From: Bicyclus anynana
Taxonomy: Eukaryota > Arthropoda > Insecta > Lepidoptera > Nymphalidae
Reading direction: 5' to 3'
Length of the DNA stretch: 64,000 nt
Assembly: GCF_947172395.1 (NCBI RefSeq)
Contig: NC_069087.1
Location: forward strand, 7,459,107 to 7,523,106
A program made the position numbers and the translations under genes. The notes under the pieces are model-generated. The model saw nothing but the letters and a program-made list of their open reading frames with translations. It was not told the DNA's origin and made no database searches. Numbering within the stretch: the first letter of the stretch is position 1; each line of letters opens with the position of its first letter. Below are positions 27,001 through 42,000 of this stretch, one piece after another.

Positions 27001-30000
27001 TTACCTTTATGAATATATAATAATAGTTATATGTCGGAGAAATGTGTCAGAAGTGGGATATAAGTAGTCTAAGCTATCGCTACAAACCTTAGTTTACTAT
27101 ATGGGCACAAGTTCTTGATCCCACTTCTGATGTCGAAGATGGGTTGACATCATAAGCGAATATAAAGAACAAAACACTATTATTGAATGAAAGTCTGTCA
27201 GTTCTAACAATTCCCCAAACCAATAAACCCTACATACAACGATTACAAGTCCGAGACACTCAAGGTTATTCTCTGCCATTCGAGGGTTTATTGGTGACAT
27301 TTTTGGCGGGAACTGTTAGACCTGACAGATTTTCATTGAATAACAGTGTTTTGCCCTTTAAATCCACCTTTGGTCCTCCGTCCCAACCTGTCTCCGACAT
27401 GTACAATGTACGAGTACATAAAATAAAATCGTAAAGAAATTAAATCAGTATAAGATATTAAATCGCGAGAAATTACTAGATTAGTTGACTTACAGTACTA
27501 TACTAGTAGAACCAGTGTAGCTTCGCTTTGACTCATTCAACTTGACAACTTCAGCCTATTGTCTGGTACAGGTACGTAAGCAACCAATACCTATCGGCGA
27601 CAAATAAGCTTTAGCCGCTTGTATATTAGATTATATTGCAACGTTTTGTTTACTTTAAATTTTTAGATGACAAACTACCAGGACATTTAGGAGTTTTAAG
27701 TAACAGCCTTATCGATATTAAACCCATACTATAGCCAGTGTGTTAAAAATAATTAATCCTACTGGTTTTTTAAAGCCAGTCCACATGGGCAGGGTTATCA
27801 ATTTAAAAGTTCTCTTCCAAGAAATTCTCAGAATCAGCCTGGAGTTGGGATGTCGCTATTGTGCCTCGGAGAGAACGGAAAACCGACCTTGCGCTACTTT
27901 TCTCTATAATCTTGTCGGTGTAACGTCACTACTAAATGTGGGTATAATAATGAGCAATCTTCCCATGATCGTTTTAACCTGTCAGTTAGGGCTGAATTGA
28001 GGGAGATCGATAACCCGGAACTTTTTATTGTCATATTGCCGGGACGTCTTCTTGACTTCCCACAAGTTGTTTTCTCTGGTTGTCCAAGTAATCGCAATTC
28101 CGCATGAAATGCTCATACCACTGCGCTCCAACTTCATCACCTTTGACCTTTGTTTATCGCACTTCAGGATGCTTTGCCTCTTGTGCCAATGGTGCGCAAA
28201 CTATGGAAATAAGAGAATAGAGAGTGCAGCTGTTTTTGCGCTCACACTTGTACGCTGTAATATTATCCTATGCATCAATTTAATCATTGACTAGAATCAT
28301 TGACCTCTAAATAATAGAGTTGTTAAAAAAATTGCAAAGAATAAAAAGCCTTCCATCTGTTAGGGTACATTTATTAGTGCATTTTTCATCAATTCGGATG
28401 TCTTTATCACAGAGTAGAACTTTATTTTATATTTAAACAATCCCAAAATATTAATATCTAATTATGTTCAAAAAGACTTGCCTGCTAAAACACTTTGTAA
28501 TAGCGCGGTAAATCCACTCATCTCTTCCTATAGGAAGCGCGGACTTTCTTTCTAACTTTTTCTTATTACATTTACCGCTAAGTGGCTATGTTGCTGTTGA
28601 TTATTTCATATATGGTAGGTAAAACAGGAATAAAAGTAAAAAAGTGACTGGGTAAAGGCTAAAGACCGGGTGTGACGGCGTTCATTAGTATTCTAATGTC
28701 CATCAGTGGACGGCTACTGGATTTTCGAGTAAATCAAAGTGTATAAAATAGGTATACCCATTCTACACATTAAGAAGTTATTATCAACAAATTATTTTGG
28801 TTATCAAGACTAGTAAACTCTTGAATTAGTTTTATAGATTAGTATAAACGAAGATGGAATAATAGGGAAAAACTTTATCACAAAAATAAGGCTATAAGGT
28901 GTGAAAAAGGTGTCGAAAGTCTGCCAACCCCATAATTTCTTAAACTATGGAAGAAACCCAATGAAACACTATGAAGACGTGATCAATCGCTGGTTAATCA
29001 TTAGTAAAAATTAATCTATACTAATATTATAAAGCTGAAGAGTTTGTTTGTTTGAACGCGCTAATCTCAGGAACAACTGGTCCGATTTGAAAAATTCTTT
29101 CAGTGTTAAATATCCCATTCATCGAGGAAGGCTATATAGGCTATATATTATCCCTGTATTCGAACGGGAACGGGAACCACGCGGGTGAAACCACGCGGCG
29201 TCAGCTTGTCTTGTCATATAACTGTTTCACTTATTATTTAACACTCGCTTGATAGTAAATTAACAAAAATCTTAACAAGTTCTAAAACAAAGTTGCTTCT
29301 CGTCGTCTGTACATTTAATTATTTTAAAGTTTTCATCAGATTTTAATGCAGGTACCATAATCTGATAGAAATTCCATAGGAAGGATAACTTGAATTTATA
29401 AACGCGAACAGTCACTTATCACGAAATTTGAAATCAGCTTGACGTAGAATGATTAAAATTAGCAAGGAGGTAGTTTATAGATAGTAGACGTCCGCTATGA
29501 ACGGATTTTGCTATAGGGCCGGATTAAGGAGGTCTAAGGGTGGACATTGTTTTCCATGTTGAAGAATTTGCGGGCATCGGCCAGTTTAACCACAGAGTAA
29601 CAAGAGTGAGTCTTTACAAGCAACGTACTGAAGCCGGCGAAACCCATTAAAAAAACAAATCACGCGTCACCTTGATAGTTTGTTTATCTTATTTTTTTCT
29701 TCCAAAATATTGAAAATTACTGATGCGACGGTTCGTGTCGTACTGACTCGAGAATGTATTACTTTTTGAAATTTATATTTGAAGCAGCTACGACACAATC
29801 GTGTTCCGTATATTATTGATTAATCTGAATTATGACTTCAATAGTCTAATTTGTTTGTCAGTAAGCTTTTGAGTGTCTTTATCAGTTAAGGTTCTTTTAT
29901 AAACGAAGCAACAGATTTTAATGCTGTAAATAAAGTAATCCATGAGGGAGATTTAAACGTACAATTTAAAATTGTTATCTACGCGAACGAAGATGCGGAG

Positions 30001-33000
30001 GTCCGCATAAGTTCAATAGTCAAATTGTTTGTCAGTAAGCGTAATGACAGTGCTTTTAACAGTTAAGGGGTGATATCCAGAGATGACACGGTGGTGTCGG
30101 TGAGCGATGTCGTCAGTCGCCACGTGAAAGTGGGTGAGAGGAGAGGCGGGCGCAGCGCAGGTGCCAGCAAGGCCTTGCCGTGAGCGCGCGCGCGGTATGC
30201 GGTCGCACCGGTTCTTCTAGCAACGTGTGTTTTTTACACACCACACATCAAAGATATTGTTGTTATGTTTTGCTATGATGCAAAAATCACGGTTAATTCA
30301 GACCATTCGATAATTTATAGACTACTCGACATTTGATTTAGTCACTCAAAGTTTCGTTTTCGAGCTTCATTTTATTTGATAGAGGAAAAGTACACGAAAT
30401 CTCTAATTTAATATTCGCTTAGCAACCGAACGATCTCAATGCGGATGTGGTCTTGACATTGTTTTTATCTCTTTTCGCGCGCCGTCTTAATATTTATTAC
30501 CATGTAGTATTATTATATATAGACTTATTTTTATTTGGTTTGTTATGTAAGTTTCGTTGCAACGGACAATTGCTTTATATTTTAGTTACATTTGTATGAT
30601 TGTACTATTATCATGTAATGTATTTAATACTAGAGAAACTAAAGTTTGTGATGTTTAGTTTTTCTTATAGTTTAACTTTATTTTCATCACTGACAGTATA
30701 CATCAAATACTTAAATATATCCATGCTTTTATAGATCAGTAAGTTCTGCACATGGTAAACAATACGATAGTTAAGTTGTTTCGCTAAACCAGTGGTTAGT
30801 TTACATGGCCTTAGATCATGTGATCAGGGTTCGAGTCCTGGTTCAGACAATACAATATTACTTAATATCAGTTACTCGTATGTTCTATCTTCCAAGTTCC
30901 AAGTACTTCCAGATTCTCAGCAGCACCCTTGAGTTGGAAAGTTAGTTTGGTTTCGAAGAGCACATTAAGCCGTGGGTCCTGGGTTATATGTTTAACATCT
31001 AAAAGTTACTTAGCGATAAGGCTGCCTTTTGTATGCCTATTTCATTAGTATTCGTCTTTGTGGTGTGCAAATAAAGTATGTCTATCTACTTATCTATCTA
31101 AAAGTGTAATAGATTCAAACATTATTCTTTCTTCGACAACGCACAATGCCACAGGTTGGTGGGCTTAAGCCACAGAACCCCTCTCTTATAATAAGGAAGG
31201 CTTGTCTCTTGTAGTGGGCCATTCATAAAGTTTGATAATAATATGAATGTCTATGTGTTTCCAATATTACGAGTACTTATAGAGAAGTATTCCATTCTCA
31301 TAAATTGGTTCATAGTGAGTATAAATAAAATTCCTGGGACTAGTTACATCGTTCAATAAACGAAGTGGATTGCATGGAAGACGAAGCGCGTGTCTGCCGG
31401 AAAAAATCATAGACTGAGACATCTCGATGTACGAGTAATTACTGGCAATTATCACTGTGACATATAAAAAAGAAAATTACAATTATTAGCTTTCCTTTGT
31501 TCTATTTTGTTTACAATAATTATGTATTAATTTGTTATGCTGCCAACTACCTCGTAAGTCTAGTGGTTACCCTATGTGGCTTCAGATTACGAGGTTCGAA
31601 TCATCACTATCAATCCATATTCGGCTCACTGCTGAGCTCGAGTCTCCTATCAGAATGAGAGGCGTTAGGCCAATAGTCGACCATGCTGGCTCAATGCGGA
31701 TTGGCAGACTTCACATACGCAGAGAATTAAGAAAATTCTCTGGTATGCAGGTTTCCTCACGATGTTTTACCTTGACCGTTTGAGACACGTGATATTTAAT
31801 TTCTTAAAATGCATACAACTGAAAAGTTGGAGTTGCATGCCCCGGACCGGATTCGAACCCACACCCTCCAGAATCGGAGGTAGAGGTCATACCTACTGGG
31901 CTATCGCGTTATTTATTGCCTGGTTATTTATTTATTATTATATATATTATTTATAACCCATCCCATTTCTGGGCAAAGGCCTCCCCCAAACTCTTCCACA
32001 GTTTTGGATTTGTCTTTTGGTGCCACGTGAGGCCCATATACTCTACTAGGTCGTCTCTTCACCTAATGGTCTTCCTCTTCTTCTCTTATTATATCTTGGG
32101 CACCAAGTGTTAATTTCTGTAGCCCACCTGTTGTCCTTCCTTCGCATTATATGCACTGCCTAATTCCATTTATTTATTTTTCATGGCCATGGTTATTGCG
32201 TCTTTTATTTGAAGTTTCATTTTGATTTTTTTTTAAAGAATACAATAAGGAACTTAAGCTAACTTATCCTAATAACTATGCAAATCATGCCCACGTGGAA
32301 TGGTGGCAAGAATACTGGCTGCATTTCCGCGCTGGACAGCCAGGCTGATCCGTTGCGCAAAAAATGAGCCAGCCCTTCTGTCACCAGTCGAGGCAACTAG
32401 CCGCGGTGAAATGATACGGTAAATTTTTTTGGCACTGCGACTCCATGGCCAAGGGTCTCCACGGCAAAAGGTACAAATATTTTTTTTGTGTAATTTATCT
32501 AAAAGACTTTTTTATCTATAAGATTTTAGATAAATAAATCGCGTTATTAGGCTTGCAAAATTCTTTACACCATTCTGAACTGCATCTGCGTGCACAGCCT
32601 ATAACTGGCGTTACAATTACTCATACATTATACTAATATTGGATTACACCGCAGTTACGTATGCTCATGTACTTTAGAACTCCCGATGCGTTCTTCGTCT
32701 AAGATTAAAGGCGCCACACAAAACGGCACAAGCAGCCTGCGTGCACATTTGGCCTTGCATCGCCCCGGGATCATTTACTACTCTAGATACTAGATACAAT
32801 TACACTAGATACCTACATATACAGTTTTATTCGTATAAATCTACATAGTTATAATTATGTGAAGCAAAAACTTCAGTTTCCTTTTGCTTAGCTCTTATTT
32901 AAATTGTCCACTTAGTAGGTACGTGGGTGAGGTAAGCCAAGCCACCACGGCTCGCACTTCACAGCACTACCTACTTTCCGAACCGAAGGTAGAGTCTTTA

Positions 33001-36000
33001 CAAATAGTCTACGAAAGAGCAACTGTTGAGCTTCTTGCCGAACCGGTGGTAGAATCTTTATAAATAGTCAACTGACGTATCAAAAGCTTGTAAACTGAGC
33101 CTGAGATAGTTAAACTTTACATTTCAAAAATGCTTGTTATAAATGTTTCTTGCATTGCTGTTTGTGGCAGAAAGAGAAAGCAGTTCAGAAACTGACAAAG
33201 TAATTAAGGCACATGAGGCCTATTATATCTACTGTGCCCTAGATATAAACATATCCCCATCATTCCCATCATCTTATTTAAAAATACGCTGATATTCTTT
33301 AAAAAAATATCATGCGCCCATTATGGACACAGGGCGGATTAAGTACAGAAATTTATGTAATAAATAAGGTTTATTTACACGATTTTTTTTGTCATTTTAT
33401 GTATTTCTATCTAAGTATACTTATCTATGTATACTTACCCTCAAACAGGGTTCGATTTTCGATCAAAAAAGAGTTGTTCATAACACCAAGTTTCCTTAGG
33501 TTTTCGATAACTAAAACAAAAACAAACAACCCAAGAAATAACTGTTTGCATCAGTAGTACAAAACTATAAACTACGAAGGTAATCTTTAAACATGTCGTT
33601 TCGCGAAGGAACTTAATTCAGCCAATCAAACTTTCGGCAATAAAATTCTATGGCTGAATATAAAATTTTATTGTGCGACAAAACAGAAAACAAAATCAGC
33701 CTGATATCGACGGAAAGGTATGCGTACTGATATGGACGGGTAGCGACCGCGTGCAAGCGGAAAGCGATTTGTAAAGCGGAGCGGAGCAGTCTATTTTGTA
33801 CGATGTCAAATTCAAAATTCATTTATTTCAATTAGGCTTACTTTAAAAGCACTTTTGAAAAGTCAGGATTATGTTATAATTTAATTAAATCTTATGGTGG
33901 TAGTCGAAAACTTAAAAATAAAGTTACGAGGTTTCCAAATGCGTCTTGGTCCGGGAAGAGCCCAAAACAAACTCAGCCAAGGTTTATTTTTTTTTATCAC
34001 CATTTTACAAACATTTAAAACTAAGCACACAGTCGTATAATACAGTTCAACACCAACTTGTATCACACAACACCAATTTGATGTAACTTCGATATGTATA
34101 TGACATTGTGATTCCACTATTTTATACTCATAAAAAATAATATACGCCAATAACAAGTTTTATTAGAATTTGAACTTTTATTTCTATGGTATGCCAAAAA
34201 TTAAATGTCACTCACAACGAAGTTGTCATGGAAATGAGCGATGTACACACATAGTTGTAACTTTACAGAATTTAACTTAACTTTACAGAAAGACTGATGC
34301 TTAATAAATAATATGTACCTTACCTATTCAATCAATATTTATATCAATTGGATTCAACTAATCTTGCCGGTGTAGGTTTTGAAGTAAACCGTAATCAAGT
34401 TTTTATATTTTTTAAAATATTAACATTTTGCACGACTGCATTTTTAGACTGTCAGAAAAAAGACCTGTTTCTGTGTCCTGTGCATTGTTTTTTTGTTATA
34501 TTTTTGACATTTTGATTAAATTTTAGACATTTTGATTGAAAAACGTTTAATTTACAAAATCAGTAAAAACAATATTTGATCAGCAAAAACTAGTTCTTGG
34601 TAAAATTTTCTGGGTGCGTTATCTTTATTCGTAGAAAGTGTAAAGCGTTTTTTCCGCTGAAAGTTGCACGGGCCCTGTGCAGCGATCTCATAAATATGGC
34701 GCGCGGTGTCGCCACGTCCCCGAGCAGTCTGAGCTTCGCGCGAATCTATTATGTAAATTCGTAGATAACGTAAGTTTTAAAACGATTTAAACCGCGCATC
34801 GGAATTATTTCGCCCATGACGCGTAAATAACGCTAATTATAATGCTATTTAAAAGACCATATTTTTATTTATATTGCCACTTTGTAATTTAATGCGAACC
34901 AAAAAAAAGTTTTTCCTCATAGTCGAAAGCGCCTAAGTATAATTTAACAGAAACCAGTTTTATCAATCGATGCATAGATATTATATGTCACTCAATTCTG
35001 AATTTCCATATACATATAAGAAAAGTCCAGTTATTTTAATGATCTAAGACCTAAGCCCTTCTGTCTAGACTTTTCTGACTGAATTTGGATTTGGATAAAT
35101 TATTATACGATTGGATTACAGACTTATTGACATATTATGTTTATATTTAATCTAAGACTTTAGATAATTTACGATAAGTAGCGGGTCTATAATGTTTTAA
35201 AAAACTAACATGTAACTGATACCAATTTATATGACCAAATGGGCAAATTAAAATTGTAATAATATACCTATTATTTTGCTATACCTCTAAAAACTCTAAT
35301 CTATTGGCCCAATACGTATTACGTATTTACAGCTATTGTTTCAAAGTTTGGCAGTCAAAACTGGAAGTGCGTAATAAAGGTGGAAACATGATTCGTGTTA
35401 ATTGCGCAAAGTCCAGGAAACAGGGAATATCGGACAACTATCAGTAGCTATCAGCGCTGCGGGAAGTGGCGTTGCTGTCGTAAAATATAATGTAAATAAA
35501 ATATACGTTGAATAATAGTAGTTTTGGACTTATCTATTATTTTTTTTACAGCATTTTCCTGATGTGATTCTTTCAAAGCTTTTTTTTTATATACATGAAT
35601 CAACTGCATGAACAAATGCAGTTGATTGTCCTAATTTATTCAATATATTTTTTAGGGTTCCGTAGTTAACAAGAATCCTTTACACTTTACAGTGTCCCCA
35701 TGTCCCTCTGTGTATGTGTCTTGCTATTATGCAGTAGGTCGTGTATGAAAGGAGTTTATTTCAATAAAACAATACTAAAATTTCATAAATTATTGCGGTC
35801 AATAACCTTTGTAATAAGTTAACCTCGTGATAACTGAGAAATGTGCTTACGTCTTTAAAATACTAAATTAATTAATTCGTTACAGCAATATCATTTTTTA
35901 CTGTCTTTGTTTTGGCAGCTTTCAATTGACCGAAGTCTCAGACCTTAAGTGGGTGAGTTTGACCTTTTTATCAGTCAATTTATCTCTCGGGTGTCTGACT

Positions 36001-39000
36001 TTCAGTCTGTCAACTTGTCTCACAAACACGGAACTTACTTTTTTTTTTAAATTGACGCTAACATTTAACTCATATATCATTTGATTCATACAAATATCCA
36101 AATATCTTATAACGATTTCAAAGGACCGGGTAATTACTATACTGCTAGACTATTCTGTATCGATATTTTATTTGTATAACTCGCAAGTGCGAGTTTCGAT
36201 TTCACCTCTATCTCTCTCTGTTTAACACGATACTATAGAATGAGAAAGATAGCGGTGAATGCGAAACTCGCACTTACGAGTTATACAAAGCATCGTTAGA
36301 GAATAGCCGTGCTGAAATATGTAACTGTATAAGTTATTATAATGTATAGTTATTACAATAGTATGCTGTCATTACCACTATCTGAGAAGGCGATGGAAAT
36401 TGTACAAATGGTTAGCTGTTAGGTTACGCTGCAATTGACAAAAGATAACTTTTGCCTCAATTGCAGTCCTAATCTGATCTATTACCGTTCTGTGAATAAT
36501 ATTTTTTATAGATGTGTTAGTGTAGTATAATTAAGTTTAAATTGAAGCTAAAACAGAGAGGCATATTCACTCGATGTCGTGTAGAAACCGAAAGGGGTGT
36601 GGATTTTCATCCTCCTCCTAACAAGTTAGCCCGCTTCCATCTTAGACGGCATCATCACTTACCATAAGGTGAGATTGTAGTCAAGGGCTAACTTGTAAAG
36701 AATAAAAAAAAAAAAAAATCTTTCCCATTTTTTGGGCATGGTTTTATATATACCATATTTTTATCGATTACGGTTTGTACGATTTACGCACTTGCGTATG
36801 CCCAAAATTATTTGCGCCTAAAATTCTTTTCACGCATTCCATTTTCGACATTCCTGCGCTACTTAATTTCAATTGACTTCCATCACCTATGCGTCTACGC
36901 GTTATCTGACGGTCGTGTTATGACGAACCAAAATGACGCGGACAACGTAGGAAATGTTACGGGTGGCACATTCCGTAGACAGTGACACAAGCTGATAACA
37001 CTGTGAATGCTTTTGTTTTCAATGCCCGCTGCTTAGTCAGATAGTGATCTATGGATAATGGGTGCATTGTAAAGGCATTTTTACACTACGTCTTGAATTT
37101 TTTTTTTCTTTACAAGTTAGCCCTTTAGTTTGAATGTTTATCTGGTGAGAATTCCCGACAATTTAATGGTTCTTTCTGGTAATCCAATTGTAAGGGCAAT
37201 ATGTGTATCCTTTTATTACTAGCATGGTCTTTCCTGCGTAGTTTCCGTTCCCTGATAAAAACGGCAATGAAAATATAGCTTACAGGGATAAAGTATATGA
37301 GTTAAATCGTAACAAACAAACAATCAAATAATATTATTAAAGCAAAGTATTTACTTACTGATACATTAATATGAAAATTCTACGAAATGGCATTGCATGT
37401 GGAATTAATACGATTGTAGATAAAATTGAAAATTTTGAAAATCCCCCGAGGGTCATGAAAATATCAATAATAAAGACTTTTATGCCAGAAATTCTTTATA
37501 TCATCGAATGTGATTTTTTTATTCCAATCTATATAATCGGATGACAAAGTTCCAATTTTCCCACCAGCAATTTTCTCATCCAACAAAGCTAAGAACATCT
37601 TTGATCAAGTTATCAATATTCACTGCGCTTTCATTTGAGACCTAACTCGAGTATATTTGACGACATTCGGTGACTCTTCCCCACTTTCACCCCCCATAAC
37701 TTTTAAACGGCTCAACCGATTTTCATCAAACATGATCAGAATATTCGCACATAAGTCACCTTTAATGCAAAGAAAAAACTAAATCGCTTCATCGCACCTT
37801 TTGCGGCTTCAGGGGTTAAAAAAAAACAACATGCAGAACTTACTTACACAGATAATACAAAAAAGAACCACAGTAAATATGTATTATACTGAATAATAAC
37901 ATGAATTAAATAACGACCATCACCAGCGAAACCACATTGTGGTTTATTTATTCTTGCCACAAATAATTAAATAACTTGTTACTTTGTCGTCAACTCCATA
38001 TTTCCTCAATTGAACTACTAAATGCGTAGATGGAAAAATTTATTAAGTGTTTATATATCTTACAGCAAGAATACTATTTACTTATACTTTTCTTAATATA
38101 CAGAGGTCGTGAAATCGTTCATCGTCCATTGGACGTTTTCAAATAATAATAACAATAATAATAAATAATCTTTAATACCAAACTTATTACTACGCATACA
38201 TAAAATCAATTTAATTTTAATTATTGTGCTTAAGCAAAATATATATATATATATATATAATACAAAAATGAAACAAAAAAAAAAGTAATTAATTATTATT
38301 ACTCGCCTACCTAGTAAAATGGCAACTGGCCGCAAACTGTGCACAGCGCACAGTGATTTTCATACTTACTTTTAACACAACATAAATTGAATACTTCTAT
38401 GCCTTCAGTCTTTCCGGCTAATTAAAAGGTAACGGGAAAATTGTTCATGTTTAAAAAATATATGGCAAATATACTTAAAAAAATTAAAAAAAAAATGTGT
38501 GGCACTCGAAGACTGCCTCGGTAAAGCTTATGCATATTTTTTTTTGTTTGGAAATTATTAAAAAATAAAAGGACATAAATTAAAAAAAAAATAAAAATGT
38601 CTTTACGTTGAGCTGAAATCGAACTCTGTTTTAATAGGTTTTGCCCCATTACTTTCACACCACTTGTACACTTGGGTCGATATGAAAACTTCGAAATGTG
38701 TTAACTTAATGCTTTTTACTTTCGTTACGGAATTTCTTGATTCGGTCCCCGAGCTCAAAGCCCGCGATTAAAGCTATGCAATAGCTTAAAACTGTAATAT
38801 TTTGAAAGTTCATAATGGAAAACTACACACAATAGTTTTATTATTTTAAAAGGCGATAAGCCATTTTGCATCGAAGCTCCATTACGTTTCGACAGATATT
38901 TGCGTCGGAATATTGTATTGTTTGAAATGGAATACAAAAATCATTGCTTGTAAGTTCTTAATAAAGCAATTTTGCTATTTCTAACGCCTTACAGAAATAC

Positions 39001-42000
39001 TGCAACTGAGCTTCGAATGTATTGTAAATCAAATCAAATACAATTCGTGTAGGCTTAGGTACCTATAAGCACTTTTAACAAGTCAGTAACTGCCCGCAAA
39101 AACTCAGGAATGTTACTTTATATTTTGAATTTGAAATGCAAAATGCACGCCACGAAATAAGTCCCGTAGACGCGGCGCTAAATGTCATAATGACACTTAT
39201 TGTCATTTTCTAATGGCAATCTTAATGTCAATTGTAATTTAAATATTGGATAGAAGCAGGCGTTACTTTGCGGAAGTTCATCATGATTATATAATGATTT
39301 ATTTATTTAGCTATCATCTGCGAAAAGTCGACGAACCCATGCGACAACGTCACCCAGGTCCGACAAAATACTCTCTACGTACGTTTCACCCCGAAACCGG
39401 AGCATCCTCAGGAGATGTTGACTCTACAACGTGCAATTGCACGGATGATAGCAAAATAAATAAATCATTATATAATTGTAATTTGTGTAAGGCACTGTCA
39501 ATTTTAGTTCAGGTTTTAGCCGCGGGACTTCTTTTGTGCCGCGGAGTCTATTAGATATTTCAGACGAAGTTGCAAGTATAGCCTAGTATTTTTTATAACA
39601 TTAAACACGAGGTCGCTTGCACGGTTATTGTTTTCCAATGCTCCGACCGATTTTCTGAAGCGGCTCTTTGAAGTGAGCTCTAATAGAGAAATATTTACGT
39701 TAGCTAATAATAAATGTACTTAAATCTGTCGACGGGGCCATTATTTAATATAATGTAGTACACATAAAATAGAGCATATATTACCCCTGCACGTTTATTA
39801 AAATAGATGCAGAGGTGTGTCTTATAGAACTTGTAAGAAACTCATCTGCAGCAAAAAAATTGTGATTGTCTAACTACCGTCGCAATTCCTTCAAACATTT
39901 TGAATGTGTGTTGAAAAAAAAAATGTAGAATTTTAATAGTTTGCATTTTGTAAAACTTTTTGCCATAGTTTGATGAAGCATGAAATAATGGGTGTATGTG
40001 AAATTTCACAATTGGTTATTTTTTATAGCTTTGGTAGTAACTTGTCATAGTTTAGCTTCGCTTTATCCTCAGCGCAACATACGTGATGGAAAACTGCCTA
40101 ACACACAGAAATTAACCTTTCAACACAGGTCGTTTAAAAGTTGAGACAGTTAGTGTTAAATCTGTCATGAAAGTTAATTAGCCTTTAAGAATCAAATGAA
40201 GAATAAATTAATTACTCGATAAATCTTCAAAATGAAACGAAAATAGTTTGTAGTAGGTAATTTTGGAATATATAAATATACAAAGGTAACCCGATTATTT
40301 ATAAAAATTTTATTTTTTTATTTTTAAAAAGAATATTTGACACATCTTTTTAAATATGACCAATATTTGATTCCCCTCCTTCGTGAAAGACTGTATGTAT
40401 CGGAGTGGGTACGATAATAGATCAACGGGGCGGGGATCGAACCACCACCCCTCGGTGGTGAGACCGACCGCTCTTACCGTTGAGCTATTGAGGTTCTAAA
40501 TCTTAATAGAATAGTGCTCCTTTTATCAGAAGTGGGATATGAAACAAATTGGTGTCAAAGATTCCATGTACGCGCGTTTCTGTTAAAAATGAATATTTAA
40601 GTGTCCAGTCCATTCTCTTTCATACTCTGTTCTTTTCCATCACTATACTCCTTTTTATCTGAAAGAACGGTTTGAGTTTCTTAGTGATACTCACTGTCGT
40701 TCACTCCGTTCTGACGATAACCTTATCTTAAAAATTCCCACTCATAGTACTTCTTTTTTCTCTAGATCCTTTGCTGTCGAATCCGTAAGGCTGTGGAACT
40801 CTCTCCCTCCTGATATCAGACGTGCGAAATCTTTACCGATATTCAAGGGGCTCATTGGTAAACATTACTTTCCACCTTAAATTTTGTATTTTTTTTTTTT
40901 TTTTTTTAATAATTATCGTCATGGTTTGTTGTGTTTATGACATGTTTATATATATATTTTTTTACATTTTTATACATTTATATTTATTATATATCTATAT
41001 TTATATATATACTCGTATACGTATGTATAAATATTGTAAATATACAATTTGTATTATATGGTATATGTATCGTATTGTATATTATATATGTTGATATTTC
41101 TTAGTATTTTGTTACATAAGTATTTAACTATTTTCTTTTTTATGCGTTATTTTCTTTTATATATTACCTCTGTACACCCTAGCCTATATCTTTATAATTT
41201 TTATTATTAGTTTCTTCGTTAGGTTGCCTGGAAGAGATCGCTTTTTAGCGATAAGGCCGCCTATTGTGCATTTTTCTTTCTTTCCATTATTTTTCTGTAT
41301 CGTATGTTTCTGTGTGGTGTACAATAAAGTATATTTTCATTTTTCATTTTCATTTCCATTTGTCAGGGCTTCCATGAATATTCATCTTAACATTCTATTA
41401 ACCGATTAGCAGCTGTGCTCTCATTTCGTAAAGGTCAGACATGCGAAATTACAGCGGCCAGACGAAACTAACCGCTTATGGTGCGGTTTAGCTGCGGTTT
41501 TGGTGTGAGCGCCACACGGTCACGTAGTTGGCTCGTTACTAACCGCACTCGAGGCTACGGATCTCCCCCCTCGGGGCCATGGACACATACAAATTAGGAC
41601 ACAATGTTTGGTGTTAAAAGTGTACAGATTTGTGTAAATATTGGCCGCCAATATTGATCGTGTCTGCCAACCGAGATGTTAATAACAAAATTCCGTCGGC
41701 ACTCAAATATTAAATAATCGTTTCCGTGAGAATACGTAACATCCAATACGTTTGGGTTAATTCAGAATTCTTTATTATTATAATATATAACATTAACTGA
41801 AATATTACTCTATGATTCATAACATTTGTATTCGTAATAAAATTAGTTTAACTGGAATTTTATGGCTTGAAACTCCTTGAATTTGTTATTATGGTAATTA
41901 TTTTATTTGCTTAATGCCTACGTAATAATTTTGAAATGGCACTCACGGCGCTCGTTAAATCTCAAACTTTGATATTATGCGTAGGTTAACCGTTAGGTTG

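Noticed and set aside
40380..40497. tRNA gene
   Set aside because: Box B-like sequence is present, but no acceptor stem or complete cloverleaf forms; it fits a SINE head.
40822..41094. 90-residue tyrosine/isoleucine-rich frame
   Set aside because: AT-rich low-complexity 3'UTR of a LINE remnant.
41440..41580. Alternative exon or promoter
   Set aside because: GC-richer, but made of repeated GCGGTTT motifs; more like a repeat. Not supported as an exon.
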